DNA of 64,000 nucleotides from Nocardioides sp. AX2bis (GTDB taxonomy: Bacteria > Actinomycetota > Actinomycetes > Propionibacteriales > Nocardioidaceae): assembly GCF_902506435.1 (NCBI RefSeq), contig NZ_LR733215.1:1929528-1993527 (forward strand), in the 5' to 3' direction. Positions 44,607 through 54,088 of the stretch are shown here, piece after piece. The notes under the pieces are model-generated. The model ran no database searches. It was not told where the DNA came from and saw only the letters and a list, made by a program, of their open reading frames with translations. The position numbers were made by a program, and so were the translations under genes. Each line of letters opens with the position of its first letter. The first letter of the stretch is position 1.

Positions 44607-45361
44607 GCGGCGAGCCGGGGGAGTCGCGGTCCGGTCCGCGCACCGCGGTCGTCGCGGTGGTGGCGCTCGTGCTCGTCGTCGTGCTGGTCGTGCTCCTCCG
44701 AGGCGGGGGCGACGACGCCGACGGGCCCACCTCGGACGGGCCGACGCTGGTCCCCGCCACCCCGCCGTCCGCGCCGGTCCGCCTGCCCGACCCCGGGGCG
44801 TACGTCGACGCCCGCGTCCAGCCGGACGGCTCGGTCGACGTGACGCACTGGCTGCGGCCCGCCCAGGGCGTCGACGAGGTCACCCTCGCCGCCTACCCGA
44901 CCCTGAAGGCCGACGGCCGGCCGTCGGTGACCGACCTGCAGGTGCAGACCAGCCTGGGAGAGGTACGGCTGCCCGAGGCGCCCCGGATCGCCACCGACCC
45001 GGTGACGGTGCCGCTGGTGCGCTCGTCCCTGCTGGTCGTGCTGACCTACACGCTCGACGGCGTGACCGACGCGGACGGGACCGTCCCCGGCCGGGCCCTG
45101 GTGGACTCGGTCCTCGCCGACGTCGACTACCCCGGCGAGGACGGCGACACCCGGGTCCAGGTCGGCGGACGGAAGATCGAGTCCCTCGCCTGCGTGCCGG
45201 ACCCGCGAGCCCCCCTGTCCCAGGTGGTCTGCGGTGCCGAGCGCGAGGGCGGCTGGGCGGTCAACCTCGCCCCGCGCCAGCTCGACGACAAGGTGATCGC
45301 CCAGGTCGACCTCGACCGGGAGCAGAAGAGGAACCCCGACGCCGGCGTCAACCTGGACTGA
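44603..45361 (+). CDS. Membrane-anchored hypothetical protein in sortase operon
   Basis: The 252-residue protein has one N-terminal anchor (AVVAVVALVLVVVLVVLLRGG, about residues 15-35). The extracellular domain is beta-rich: YVDARVQPDGSVDVTHWLRPAQGVDEVTLAAYP, LVVLTYTLDGVTDADG. A Cys pair (CVPDPRAPLSQVVC) could form a disulphide. I recognise no family. Overlap with the sortase makes it part of the same surface module. It ends 17 bp from the convergent phospholipase D gene. Confidence 0.75.
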   Translation: MSGEPGESRSGPRTAVVAVVALVLVVVLVVLLRGGGDDADGPTSDGPTLVPATPPSAPVRLPDPGAYVDARVQPDGSVDVTHWLRPAQGVDEVTLAAYPTLKADGRPSVTDLQVQTSLGEVRLPEAPRIATDPVTVPLVRSSLLVVLTYTLDGVTDADGTVPGRALVDSVLADVDYPGEDGDTRVQVGGRKIESLACVPDPRAPLSQVVCGAEREGGWAVNLAPRQLDDKVIAQVDLDREQKRNPDAGVNLD

Positions 45362-45378
45362 GCAGGACGGGCCCGGCG

Positions 45379-46641
45379 TCAGAGCAGGGCGCGCAGCGGG
45401 CGCAGGAACGCCTCGGTGAAGCGCCGGTGCAGGTCCCGGGCCTCCCACTCGCCCTGGGTCAGCTCCAGCGAGTGCGACTCGTCGAGGGCGAACACCTCCT
45501 CGAGCGTCTCGGCCAGCCCGGTGTCGATCACCTCGAGGTTGACCTCGTAGTTGCCCGAGAGGCTCAGCCGGTCGATGTTGGCGGTGCCGACGGTGCTCCA
45601 CGTGCCGTCGACGGTGGCGGTCTTGGCGTGCACCATCGCCTCGCGGAACCGGAACACCCGGACCCCGGCGTCGAGCAGCTGGGAGAAGTACCCGCGGGAG
45701 ATCCAGTCGGCCACGATGTGGTTGGACTTCAGGGGGAGCAGGAGGCGTACGTCCACCCCGCGCCGCGCGGCGCTCTTGAGCGCGTCGACGAAGTCCTGGT
45801 CGGGCAGGAAGTAGGCCTGGGTGATCCAGATCCGGGACGACGCCCGGGCGATCACCTCGAGGTACATCCCCCGGATCGGGAACAGCCACAGCCGGGGGAC
45901 GTTGCGGTGCACCCGGATCCGGGGCTCCCACGTGGCCGCCGTCTCGAGCAGCAGCGGCCGCTCGCTGTGACGCAGCCGGCGACGGCGGTGCAGGTTCCAG
46001 AAGTCCGCGAACGCGCGCTCCAGGTCGTGCACGCCGGGGCCGACGACGCGGACGTGCGTGTCGCGCCACTCGGTCTCGTAGGCCGAGCCGATGTTGTAGC
46101 CGCCGACGAAGCCGACGTTGTCGTCGACGACGAGGATCTTGCGGTGGTCGCGGCCGTACCGCTTGAGGTCGAAGAACCGCCAGCCCGCGGAGTAGGCGGG
46201 GTAGCGCAGCACCTTCATCGACGGCGGGAAGTGCTTGAAGACGGGGGAGACGACGAGGTTGGCGAAGCCGTCGTAGATCACGTAGACGTCGACCCCGCGG
46301 GCCGAGGCGTCCGACAGCGCCTGCTTGAACCGCTCGCCCGTGGCGTCGCCCTTCCAGATGTAGGTCTCGAAGAGGATCTGGCGGCGGGCGCCCTCGATCG
46401 CGGCGATCATGTCGTCGTAGAGGTCGCGACCGAAGGTGTAGGTCGTCACCTCGCTGTCGCCGACGGCCACCGTGCGCGGCGGCATGGTCGGGAACGGCTG
46501 GGGCCGCTTGCCGCGCCGCCGGTAGGAGTCGACCAGCGACATCGTCAGCGCGAGGGCCACCTGGACGCCGAAGACGGTCAGCAGCGTGCGCCGCAGCACG
46601 CGTACCGCCCGGCCAGTCAGCCGGACCCTGCTCGACCTCAC
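45379..46641 (-). CDS. Phospholipase D-like / cardiolipin synthase family protein
   Basis: The 420-residue membrane-anchored protein has both HKD motifs: DHRKILVVDDNVGFVGGYNIG (HxKxxxxD) and HAKTATVDGTWSTVGTANID. An N-terminal hydrophobic stretch (VLRRTLLTVFGVQVALALTMSLV) serves as anchor. It fits bacterial cardiolipin synthase or a related phosphatidyltransferase. The start is GTG 46641: TACGTT lies exactly six bases upstream, whereas the ATG-side extension would run into the uvrB promoter. It diverges from uvrB across 49 bp. Confidence 0.88.
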   Translation of the reverse strand: MRSSRVRLTGRAVRVLRRTLLTVFGVQVALALTMSLVDSYRRRGKRPQPFPTMPPRTVAVGDSEVTTYTFGRDLYDDMIAAIEGARRQILFETYIWKGDATGERFKQALSDASARGVDVYVIYDGFANLVVSPVFKHFPPSMKVLRYPAYSAGWRFFDLKRYGRDHRKILVVDDNVGFVGGYNIGSAYETEWRDTHVRVVGPGVHDLERAFADFWNLHRRRRLRHSERPLLLETAATWEPRIRVHRNVPRLWLFPIRGMYLEVIARASSRIWITQAYFLPDQDFVDALKSAARRGVDVRLLLPLKSNHIVADWISRGYFSQLLDAGVRVFRFREAMVHAKTATVDGTWSTVGTANIDRLSLSGNYEVNLEVIDTGLAETLEEVFALDESHSLELTQGEWEARDLHRRFTEAFLRPLRALL

Positions 46642-46647
46642 CCTCCC

Positions 46648-46653
46648 AACGTA
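46648..46653 (-). promoter_or_regulatory. -10 box TACGTT of phospholipase D gene
   Basis: Minus-strand TACGTT, six bases before GTG 46641; this decides the start codon. Confidence 0.55.
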
Positions 46654-46678
46654 GTCGAGGGGTGTCGGCGCGCGGACG

Positions 46679-46684
46679 TAGGCT
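46679..46684 (+). promoter_or_regulatory. -10 box TAGGCT of uvrB
   Basis: TAGGCT, CGACCC, then ATG 46691. No SOS box is present in the 49-bp gap, so damage control of uvrB is not evident here. Confidence 0.6.
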
Positions 46685-46690
46685 CGACCC

Positions 46691-48817
46691 ATGCGTCCCG
46701 TCACCGATCTCGAGCGCCGTGTCGCGCCGTTCCAGGTCGTCTCCGACTACCAGCCCGCGGGTGACCAGCCGGCGGCCATCACCGAGATCACCAAGCGGAT
46801 CCGGGGCGGCGTCGAGGACGTCGTCCTGCTCGGCGCCACCGGCACCGGCAAGACGGCCACCGTCGCCTGGGTGGCCGAGCAGGTGCAGCGCCCGCTGCTG
46901 GTCCTGCAGCCCAACAAGACCCTGGCCGCGCAGTTCGCCAACGAGCTGCGCCAGCTGTTCCCGGACAACGCGGTCGAGTACTTCGTCTCGTACTACGACT
47001 ACTACCAGCCCGAGGCCTACGTGCCCCAGACCGACACCTACATCGAGAAGGACTCCTCCATCAACGAGGAGGTCGAGCGGCTGCGCCACTCCGCGACGAA
47101 CTCGCTGCTGACCCGGCGCGACGTGATCGTGGTCTCCACCGTGTCGTGCATCTACGGCCTGGGCACCCCGCAGGAGTACGTCGACCGGATGCTGCGGCTG
47201 CGGGTGGGCGAGGAGCGCGACCGCGACTCGATCCTGCGCCAGCTGGTCGAGATCCAGTACACGCGCAACGACATGAGCTTCACCCGCGGCACCTTCCGGG
47301 TCCGCGGCGACACCCTCGAGATCTTCCCGGTCTACGAGGAGCACGCCGTGCGGATCGAGTTCTTCGGCGACGAGATCGAGCGGCTGATGAGCCTGCACGC
47401 CGTCACCGGCGAGGTGCTCACCGAGGACCAGGAGCTCTACGTCTTCCCGGCCACCCACTACGTCGCCGGCCCGGAGCGGATGGAGCGTGCCGTCGCCGGC
47501 ATCGAGGCCGAGCTCGAGGAGCAGCTCGCCGTCTTCGAGCGCCAGGGCAAGCTGCTGGAGGCGCAGCGGCTGCGGATGCGCACGACGTACGACATCGAGA
47601 TGATGCGGCAGGTCGGCTCGTGCGCAGGCATCGAGAACTACTCGATGCACATGGACGGGCGCAGCCGCGGCTCGGCGCCGAACTGCCTGCTCGACTACTT
47701 CCCGGAGGACTACCTCCTGGTCGTCGACGAGTCCCACGTCGCGGTCCCGCAGATCGGCGGCATGTACGAGGGCGACATGTCGCGCAAGCGCAACCTGGTC
47801 GACCACGGCTTCCGGCTGCCCAGCGCCATGGACAACAGGCCGCTGCGGTGGGAGGAGTTCCTGGAGCGGATCGGGCAGACCATCTACCTCTCGGCGACGC
47901 CGGGCGACTACGAGCTCGACAAGGTGCAGGGCGACACCGTCGAGCAGATCATCCGCCCGACCGGCCTGATCGACCCCGAGGTCGTGATCAAGCCGACGAA
48001 GGGGCAGATCGACGACCTGATCCACGAGATCCGGACGCGGACCGAGAAGGACGAGCGGGTCCTGGTGACCACGCTGACCAAGAAGATGTCGGAGGACCTC
48101 ACCGACTACCTCCTCGACGCCGGCCTGCGTACCCGCTACCTGCACTCCGAGGTCGACACGCTGCGCCGCATCGAGCTGCTCCGCGAGCTGCGGATGGGCG
48201 AGTACGACGTCCTGGTCGGCATCAACCTGCTGCGTGAGGGCCTCGACCTGCCCGAGGTGTCGCTGGTGTCGATCCTGGACGCCGACAAGGAGGGCTTCCT
48301 GCGCTCGGACAAGTCGTTGATCCAGACCATCGGTCGCGCGGCCCGCAACGTGTCGGGCCAGGTCCACATGTACGCCGACAAGATCACGCCGTCCATGGAG
48401 AAGGCGATCGACGAGACCAACCGGCGCCGTGACAAGCAGATCGCCTACAACACCGCGGCCGGGGTCGACCCCCAGCCCCTGCGCAAGAAGATCGCGGACA
48501 TCACCGAGATGCTCTCGCGCGAGGGTGAGGACACCGAGGCGTTGCTGGCGACCTGGGCCGGGACGGCCGCGAAGGGCCGGGCCGGCGGGGTCAAGGCCAA
48601 GCAGCCGGTCCCGGCGCTGTCGGCCGAGGCGTCCGGGCGGCAGGCCAAGGACCTGGCCGGCATGCCGAGCGCCGACCTGGCCCAGCTGATCCAGGAGCTC
48701 ACCGACCAGATGCGTGGAGCGGCCGCCGAGCTGCAGTTCGAGGTCGCCGCCCGGATGCGCGACGAGATCTCGGACCTCAAGAAGGAGCTCCGCCAGATGA
48801 TGGAAGCGACCAAGTGA
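46691..48817 (+). CDS. uvrB: Excinuclease ABC subunit B
   Basis: UvrB is the damage-verifying helicase of nucleotide excision repair and loads UvrC. The 708-residue protein has Walker [13 protein letters not shown] (about residue 53), the beta-hairpin [20 protein letters not shown]-type LVVDESHV, helicase motif [11 protein letters not shown], and the C-terminal UVR coiled coil ([33 protein letters not shown]) that contacts UvrC. The full length is present. It has its own leaderless promoter, and the repeat-rich 130-bp gap behind it separates it from the MFS gene. Confidence 0.98.
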   Translation: MRPVTDLERRVAPFQVVSDYQPAGDQPAAITEITKRIRGGVEDVVLLGATGTGKTATVAWVAEQVQRPLLVLQPNKTLAAQFANELRQLFPDNAVEYFVSYYDYYQPEAYVPQTDTYIEKDSSINEEVERLRHSATNSLLTRRDVIVVSTVSCIYGLGTPQEYVDRMLRLRVGEERDRDSILRQLVEIQYTRNDMSFTRGTFRVRGDTLEIFPVYEEHAVRIEFFGDEIERLMSLHAVTGEVLTEDQELYVFPATHYVAGPERMERAVAGIEAELEEQLAVFERQGKLLEAQRLRMRTTYDIEMMRQVGSCAGIENYSMHMDGRSRGSAPNCLLDYFPEDYLLVVDESHVAVPQIGGMYEGDMSRKRNLVDHGFRLPSAMDNRPLRWEEFLERIGQTIYLSATPGDYELDKVQGDTVEQIIRPTGLIDPEVVIKPTKGQIDDLIHEIRTRTEKDERVLVTTLTKKMSEDLTDYLLDAGLRTRYLHSEVDTLRRIELLRELRMGEYDVLVGINLLREGLDLPEVSLVSILDADKEGFLRSDKSLIQTIGRAARNVSGQVHMYADKITPSMEKAIDETNRRRDKQIAYNTAAGVDPQPLRKKIADITEMLSREGEDTEALLATWAGTAAKGRAGGVKAKQPVPALSAEASGRQAKDLAGMPSADLAQLIQELTDQMRGAAAELQFEVAARMRDEISDLKKELRQMMEATK

Positions 48818-48831
48818 GCGACAGCGCCACG

Positions 48832-48947
48832 CGAGGATCGAGCGTGAGTGCTGGCGGCGAGCGCAAGAGCTGCGCGAGCGCAGCGAGCGCCGGCGACGAA
48901 GTGAGTCGCGCGAGCGAGATGAGCGCCGGCGACCGAGTGAGCGGGCG
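48832..48947. repeat. GAGCG-rich direct repeats between uvrB and MFS gene
   Basis: GAGCGCCGGCGACGAAGTGAG (48885) recurs as GAGCGCCGGCGACCGAGTGAG (48921), 36 bp apart, within a 116-bp stretch dominated by GCGAGCG. The GTG start of the MFS gene lies at its right edge, so no normal ribosome binding site is present. Confidence 0.7.
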
Positions 48948-50252
48948 GTGAGCGGGGCGACCGTCCCCGCACCGGTCGCCGCGCCGCCGCTGCGGACCGC
49001 CCTCGCGGTCTGGTCGGTCGGGCTGCTGATCTACCTGCTCGCGGTCTTCCACCGCAGCTCGTTGGCGGTGGCCGGGCTCGACGCCACCGAGCGGTTCGGG
49101 ATCTCGGCCGCCCAGCTGGCGACGTTCACCATGCTCCAGCTGCTCGTCTACGCCGGGATGCAGATCCCGACCGGGCTGCTGGTCGACCGGTTCGGCCCGC
49201 GCCGGGTGCTGCTGTCCGGCGTCCTGCTGCTCTCGGCCGCGCAGGCCGCGTTCGGGCTGGCCGACACCTACGGCCTCGCGCTGGTCGCGCGATTCTTCGT
49301 CGGGATGGGCGACGCGCTGACCTTCGTGTGCGTGCTGCGGCTGGTCGCCAGCTGGTTCTCACCCCGCCGGATCCCGCTGGTGACCCAGCTGACGGGGCCG
49401 CTGGGCCAGCTGGGCGCGATCGGTGCCGCGCTGCCGATGACCTGGGCGCTGGGCACCGTCGGCTGGACCACCGCGTACCTCGCCACGGCCTCGCTGGGCC
49501 TGGTGCTCGGGGCGGTCGGCCTGGTCGTGCTGCGCGACAGCCCGGCCCGGCGCAGCCTGAGCGGGGCGGCGCTGTCTCTCTCGGCGGTGCGTGCCAGCCT
49601 CGCCGCGTCCTGGGCGCACCCGGGCACCCGGCTCGGCTTCTGGGTCCACTTCACCACGCAGTTCAGCTCCACGATGCTGGCGCTGCTCTGGGGCTACCCG
49701 TTCCTGGTGCGGGGCGAGGGCCGGACGCCCACCGAGGCCGGCGCCCTGCTCACCGTGATGGTGCTGGCCCTCGCCGCGGCCGGGCCGCTGGTCGGCTGGA
49801 TGGTCGGGCGGCACCCGTGGCACCGCTCGACCCTCGTGATCAGCATCGTGGTGGGCATCGTGACGGTGTGGACCGTCGTCCTGCTCTGGCCGGGGGAGGC
49901 ACCGCTGTGGATGCTGGTGGTGCTCGTCGTCGTGGCCGGCATCGGTGGCCCCGGCTCGATGGTCGGCTTCGACCTCGGTCGTACCTCGAACCCGGCCGAC
50001 CGGCTGGCCAGCGCCACCGGGATGATCAACGTCGGCGGCTTCCTGGCCAGCCTCCTGCTGGTCGTGGCGATCGGGCTCGTGCTCGACTGGCGCACGCCGG
50101 GGGCCAGCACGGCGTACACGCCGGAGGCGTTCCGGTGGGCGATGAGCACGCAGTACGTCCTCTGGGCCGTCGGGCTGACCCAGATCCTGCGCTACCGGGC
50201 CAAGGCCCGCCGGGTCATCGACCGCGACGCGTTGTACGCCCACCTGCGCTGA
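48948..50252 (+). CDS. MFS transporter
   Basis: The 434-residue major-facilitator protein has 12 predicted spans. It begins TALAVWSVGLLIYLLAVFHRSSLAVAGLD, has the motif A-like loop DRFGPRRVLLSG, and MGDALTFVCVLRLVASWFSPRR in TM4-5, as in RhmT- or nitrate-type and other anion/H+ symporters. The substrate is unknown. GTG 48948 sits at the end of the repeat stretch with only GAGCGGGCG before it, so its translation may depend on uvrB read-through or be inefficient. Confidence 0.85.
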   Translation: MSGATVPAPVAAPPLRTALAVWSVGLLIYLLAVFHRSSLAVAGLDATERFGISAAQLATFTMLQLLVYAGMQIPTGLLVDRFGPRRVLLSGVLLLSAAQAAFGLADTYGLALVARFFVGMGDALTFVCVLRLVASWFSPRRIPLVTQLTGPLGQLGAIGAALPMTWALGTVGWTTAYLATASLGLVLGAVGLVVLRDSPARRSLSGAALSLSAVRASLAASWAHPGTRLGFWVHFTTQFSSTMLALLWGYPFLVRGEGRTPTEAGALLTVMVLALAAAGPLVGWMVGRHPWHRSTLVISIVVGIVTVWTVVLLWPGEAPLWMLVVLVVVAGIGGPGSMVGFDLGRTSNPADRLASATGMINVGGFLASLLLVVAIGLVLDWRTPGASTAYTPEAFRWAMSTQYVLWAVGLTQILRYRAKARRVIDRDALYAHLR

Positions 50253-50264
50253 CCGCGCCGACCT

Positions 50265-50444
50265 GGTCTCGTGACGCTCGCTGCGCTCGCTCCTCGACCA
50301 CCGGGGCCGCCGCCTTGGGTCTCGTGACGCTCGCTGCGCTCGCTCCTCGACCACCGGGGCCGCCGCACTGGGTCTCGTGACGCTCGCTGCGCTCGCTCCT
50401 CGACCACCGGGGCCGACCCTGCGCTCGCTCCTCGACCACCGGGC
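50265..50444. repeat. 53-bp tandem array (interspersed repeat family A)
   Basis: Units start with GGTCTCGTGACGCTCGCTGC at 50265, 50318 and 50371. A truncated fourth (GCGCTCGCTCCTCGACCACC) begins at 50421. It fills the convergent gap between the MFS and AbrB-type genes. Each unit could fold, since GGTCTCGTGACGCTCGC-like and GAGCGAGCG-like halves partly pair. No spacers of differing sequence are present. Confidence 0.9.
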
Positions 50445-50454
50445 ACCGACGTGG

Positions 50455-51510
50455 TCAGTCGCCGGGGCGGCGGAGCCAGCGGGCCAGCAGCGGCAGGATC
50501 GCCAGGATGACCAGCAGCCGGAGCAGCTGCACGGCCATCACGTAGGTGGCGTCGGCGCCGCTGTCGGAGGCGATCGCCAGCACCGCGAAGAGCCCGCCCG
50601 GCGTGGTGGCCAGGTAGGCGGTGAGCGGGTCGGCCGGCGTGAGCCAGGTGAGGACCTCCCCGAGCCCGGCGGTGCCGACGACGACGACCGCGATCAGTGC
50701 CAGCACGACCGGCAGCATCCGGGCGATGCTGTGCAGGCTGGCGCGGGTGAAGCGCAGCCCGACCTGGACGCCGATCAGCGCGAAGGCCAGCCACTCGAGC
50801 GCGGTCGGCACCGAGACGGCCCCCAGCCAGCCGCCGGCCGCCAGGACCGAGGAGACGAGGAGCGGCCCCAGCAGGCTCATCGTGCTGACCGGGACGACCC
50901 GCGCCAGGAGCAGGCCGGCGGCGAGGCTGACCGCGACGAAGGTGAGGTCGGCGGGGAGGCCGGCGTCGGTCGAACCGGGCGTGCCGCCGCCGGAGGGCGG
51001 GTGGAAGACCAGGGCGGTGACGACGGGCATGGTCAGCAGCACGACCAGGACGCGCAGGTACTGCACGACGGTCACCACCCGGTCGTCCGCACCGAGGTCG
51101 CGTGCCACCGCCACCACGCCCGACGCCCCGCCGGCGACCAGGCTGAAGACGCCGGTGGTGGGGGAGACGTCCCGTCGCAGGGCGAGCACCCGGCCGGCGC
51201 CGATGCTGAGCACGAGCGTGCCCACCACGACCAGCACCACCGGGACGGCCTCGGTGCCCAGGCGCCGCAGGGTGGCCAGGTCGACCAGGGCGCCGACGGT
51301 GATCCCGATCAGGCCCTGCGCCACCAGGACACCCCACCCCGGCAGGGCGAGCGGTGTCGGCGAGGTCAGGGCGTGCGCCATCCCGCCGAGCACAGCCGCG
51401 AAGAGCACCGGCGAGGGGACCTGCACGGCCGTCAGCACGGCGCTCAGCACCACGGTGACCGCGAGGACGAGGGCGACCGACCGGAGCGGGGAACGCGGGA
51501 CCGTCGACAT
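50455..51510 (-). CDS. AbrB-family membrane protein (PF05145)
   Basis: The 351-residue protein consists of two similar halves of four to five spans each. Conserved repeats are GVFSLVAGGASGVVAVARDLGADDRVVTVVQYLRVLVV and YLATTPGGLFAVLAIASDSGADATYVMAVQLLRLLVIL. This is the AbrB/putative-transporter family, named for a supposed ammonia-monooxygenase link; the function is untested. Despite the name it is not the AbrB DNA-binding regulator. ATG 51510 has TAGGGT at 8 bases. Confidence 0.87.
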   Translation of the reverse strand: MSTVPRSPLRSVALVLAVTVVLSAVLTAVQVPSPVLFAAVLGGMAHALTSPTPLALPGWGVLVAQGLIGITVGALVDLATLRRLGTEAVPVVLVVVGTLVLSIGAGRVLALRRDVSPTTGVFSLVAGGASGVVAVARDLGADDRVVTVVQYLRVLVVLLTMPVVTALVFHPPSGGGTPGSTDAGLPADLTFVAVSLAAGLLLARVVPVSTMSLLGPLLVSSVLAAGGWLGAVSVPTALEWLAFALIGVQVGLRFTRASLHSIARMLPVVLALIAVVVVGTAGLGEVLTWLTPADPLTAYLATTPGGLFAVLAIASDSGADATYVMAVQLLRLLVILAILPLLARWLRRPGD

Positions 51511-51518
51511 CGCCTACG

Positions 51519-51540
51519 ACCCTAGGCGGGCCCCGCCTGG
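51519..51540. promoter_or_regulatory. AbrB-gene promoter overlapping a hairpin behind the polysaccharide operon
   Basis: Minus-strand TAGGGT (51519-51524) is the likely -10 of the AbrB-type gene. AGGCGGG (51524-51530) and CCCGCCT (51532-51538) form an inverted repeat 18 bp past the stop of the upstream operon, a possible terminator. Confidence 0.45.
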
Positions 51541-51556
51541 CCGTCGGCGCGGCCCC

Positions 51557-54088
51557 TCAGCGCGGGATGACCGAGAACAGGACCTTCTTCTTCACCATCA
51601 GCCAGATCAGGCCGATCACGACCGTGTGCACGACCAGGCCCTGCCACCACACCATCCGGTCGAGCCCGGGCACGTTGGCCACGGCGAGGGCGAAGAAGAC
51701 GTGGACGATGAAGACGTACAGGCTCGCCTGGCCCAGGGGGATCCACAGCCACCCGATCACGCGGTCGACCGGCTTCCACATCCGGGTGAGCACGGCGTAC
51801 GTCACGACCAGCATGAAGGCGAGGTCCACCAGCCGGCCGGGCTGCAGGAAGATCCGGGTGTAGGCGTTCTCGTAGAGCCAGACGTACGAGGAGTCCGGGA
51901 ACGGCGTGGGCACCCCGAAGCGGTACCCGAGCCAGATCCAGCCGAGCGAGACGGCGTAGCCGACGACGAACACCGTGCACCCCAGGACGCCCCACCGGCC
52001 GGTGAGCGCCCTCTGCACGCGCCCCCGGTAGTGGCCCAGCACCAGGCCGTGCGTGAACGCGACCTGCCAGGTGAGCAGCGGGAAGACGAACTCGAACTGC
52101 GAGGGCAGCCAGTGGACCTCGTTGAGCGCCATGTAGACGAACGCGATCCACGAGACGGCCAGCAGCAGCCACCAGAGGCCGCGGCGGACCAGCCACATCA
52201 CCGCGGGCAGCAGCAGGCTCAGCACCACGAAGAGGCCCATGATGTTGAAGACCCACGGGCCCATCTCGAGCAGCAGCAGCTGCTTGACGGCGTACCACGG
52301 CGGCGGGTAGTCGAACAGGCGCGGGAAGTTGGCGTAGAGGTCGTAGACCTGCCCGGTGGTCGAGGCGCCGTCCTCGCCGGTGCCGCGGTCGGTGAAGGTG
52401 GTGATCGCTGCCGTCGTGACGAACGGCAGCACCCCGACGAGGTAGACCAGGACGACCACCGCGAGGGAGACGAGGTACTGCTTGCGGGCGCGCTTCCACA
52501 TCGCGACCGCGGTACGCCGCTCACCCAGCTTGCGGACCGTCGGCTCGTAGATCATGCCCAGCACCACGCCGGAGAGCAGGACGAACATCTCGGCGCCGGT
52601 GATCGCGCCGACGGCGTTGAGCGTGACGTAGGTGTAGGGCCCGGCCACCTCGATGTGGGTGACCACCACCGCCAGGATGATGAAGCCGCGGAACAGGTCC
52701 AGGCGCCGGTCGCGGGGGTCGTGCTCGTCGGGGTAGCGCCACGACGGCACGAGCCGCCCCACCACCCCGGCCAGCAGGAACAGCAGCGCGCCGAGGACCA
52801 CGCAGAACACGATCCAGCCCATCTCCGCGCCGACGTCGGTCGGCTGCCGGCCCTGGGCGGTCGCCGCGGCGCCGGTCTCGAGGTCCAGCACCTGGGTGAC
52901 CGGCCCGAGCGTGACGTCCGCGGCTGCGAGGTCCTCGCCGAGCGCCTCGGCCAGGTCGCCGATCTCGGCGGCGCGCCAGTCGACCTCGGCGTCGTCCACC
53001 TCGGCCTCGGGTCGCACCCGCTCGAGCCAGGTGATGCCGGCCACCAGCGGGTGGTCCTCGCTCTCGGCGAGGACCTGCGACCACCAGGCCTGCTTCAGCG
53101 CCGTCTCGTCCTGCTCGTCGCCCTCGGGGTTGAACAGGGCACCGGTCTCGACCAGCATCGGCTGGTCCTCGGTGGCGAAGCGCTCGTAGAACGGCGCCCG
53201 CACGGCGCTGTCCTGGACCGAGCCGTACCCCCACTCCTCGTCGAGGCGCTCGGCGTACTCGCCGTCGCGGGGCAGGTCGTTGTCGCCGAAGGCGCCGCGC
53301 TGGCCGAAGTAGTACAGCGACAGGCCCACCCAGTCGACGGCCTCGTCACCGGGGTAGTAGGGGCCGTACGGGTCGTCGGCGTCGGTCAGCGCGCCGTCAC
53401 CGTCGGTGTCGAGCGCGGCGGTGTCCGAGGGACCGCTCTTGCCGACCGCACCGAAGGCCTCGCCGAAGGGGTAGCCGGACCCGTAGGCCGGGGACCACAC
53501 CATCGAGACCTGGTCGGTCGTGGCGTGGACCGTGTCGGCGAGGACCCGGAAGGCGTCGGCGTACTTCAGCGGCTGCTGGCCCCAGGTGACCCAGGAGCCG
53601 TTCATCTCGGGGGCGAAGCGGACCAGGAAGAAGGTGTCCAGCTCGCGGTGCAGCCGGGCGAGCTCGTCGGCCAGCGCCTGGGCGTCCTCGGCGCTCAGCG
53701 CGTCGAGCGCGATCTGCGGCTCCAGGTCGATGACGGCCACCGCCCCCTGGGCGGCGGCCTGCTCGACGAACTGGCGCAGGAAGGTGCGGTCCTCGCTCTC
53801 CAACGGGTAGTGGACGCGCTGGCCGTACAGGGAGGGCACCTCGCCGAGCCGGTCGGCGTACCCGTCGGCGCGGTCGTCGGTCCAGTCCAGGCCGGGGCCG
53901 AACCAGGGCGCGCCGATCGGCGCCGTGGGTGGCGCGGTCGGAGACGGGTCGCCCTCGGTGTCGACCGCGGCGGCCGGCGTCGCGGCGAGCAGCGGCCCCA
54001 GCAGGCCCAGCAGGAGCGCGACCAGCAGGATGGCCGGCCCGGTGCGCCCCCGGAGGGTGGAGGTCGAGGTCAGGCCCCGCGATGGCAT
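51557..54088 (-). CDS. Secreted GH26-like hydrolase fused to OpgC acyltransferase
   Basis: The 843-residue fusion starts with a Sec signal (ILLVALLLGLLGPLLAATPAAA, cut about residue 41). A GH26-like barrel covers residues 57-395: RFAPEMNGSWVTWG holds the general acid E161 (family members usually have HEMNG, here PEMNG), and PMLVETG holds nucleophile E314. DTDGDGALTDADD (227-239) looks like an EF-hand calcium loop. After a span at 424-446, residues 460-840 are OpgC (DRRLDLFRGFIILAVVVTH) with about 10 spans; OpgC transfers succinyl-type acyl groups to glucans. Glycan trimming plus acyl decoration at the membrane fits the GT2 of the same operon. It overlaps the kinase gene by 19 bp. Confidence 0.85.
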   Translation of the reverse strand: MPSRGLTSTSTLRGRTGPAILLVALLLGLLGPLLAATPAAAVDTEGDPSPTAPPTAPIGAPWFGPGLDWTDDRADGYADRLGEVPSLYGQRVHYPLESEDRTFLRQFVEQAAAQGAVAVIDLEPQIALDALSAEDAQALADELARLHRELDTFFLVRFAPEMNGSWVTWGQQPLKYADAFRVLADTVHATTDQVSMVWSPAYGSGYPFGEAFGAVGKSGPSDTAALDTDGDGALTDADDPYGPYYPGDEAVDWVGLSLYYFGQRGAFGDNDLPRDGEYAERLDEEWGYGSVQDSAVRAPFYERFATEDQPMLVETGALFNPEGDEQDETALKQAWWSQVLAESEDHPLVAGITWLERVRPEAEVDDAEVDWRAAEIGDLAEALGEDLAAADVTLGPVTQVLDLETGAAATAQGRQPTDVGAEMGWIVFCVVLGALLFLLAGVVGRLVPSWRYPDEHDPRDRRLDLFRGFIILAVVVTHIEVAGPYTYVTLNAVGAITGAEMFVLLSGVVLGMIYEPTVRKLGERRTAVAMWKRARKQYLVSLAVVVLVYLVGVLPFVTTAAITTFTDRGTGEDGASTTGQVYDLYANFPRLFDYPPPWYAVKQLLLLEMGPWVFNIMGLFVVLSLLLPAVMWLVRRGLWWLLLAVSWIAFVYMALNEVHWLPSQFEFVFPLLTWQVAFTHGLVLGHYRGRVQRALTGRWGVLGCTVFVVGYAVSLGWIWLGYRFGVPTPFPDSSYVWLYENAYTRIFLQPGRLVDLAFMLVVTYAVLTRMWKPVDRVIGWLWIPLGQASLYVFIVHVFFALAVANVPGLDRMVWWQGLVVHTVVIGLIWLMVKKKVLFSVIPR

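Noticed and set aside
46642..46690. SOS box in front of uvrB
   Set aside because: No GAACNNNNGTTC-like sequence lies in the 49-bp gap.
50265..50444. CRISPR array
   Set aside because: Units are identical 53-bp tandem copies with no variable spacers and no cas genes nearby.
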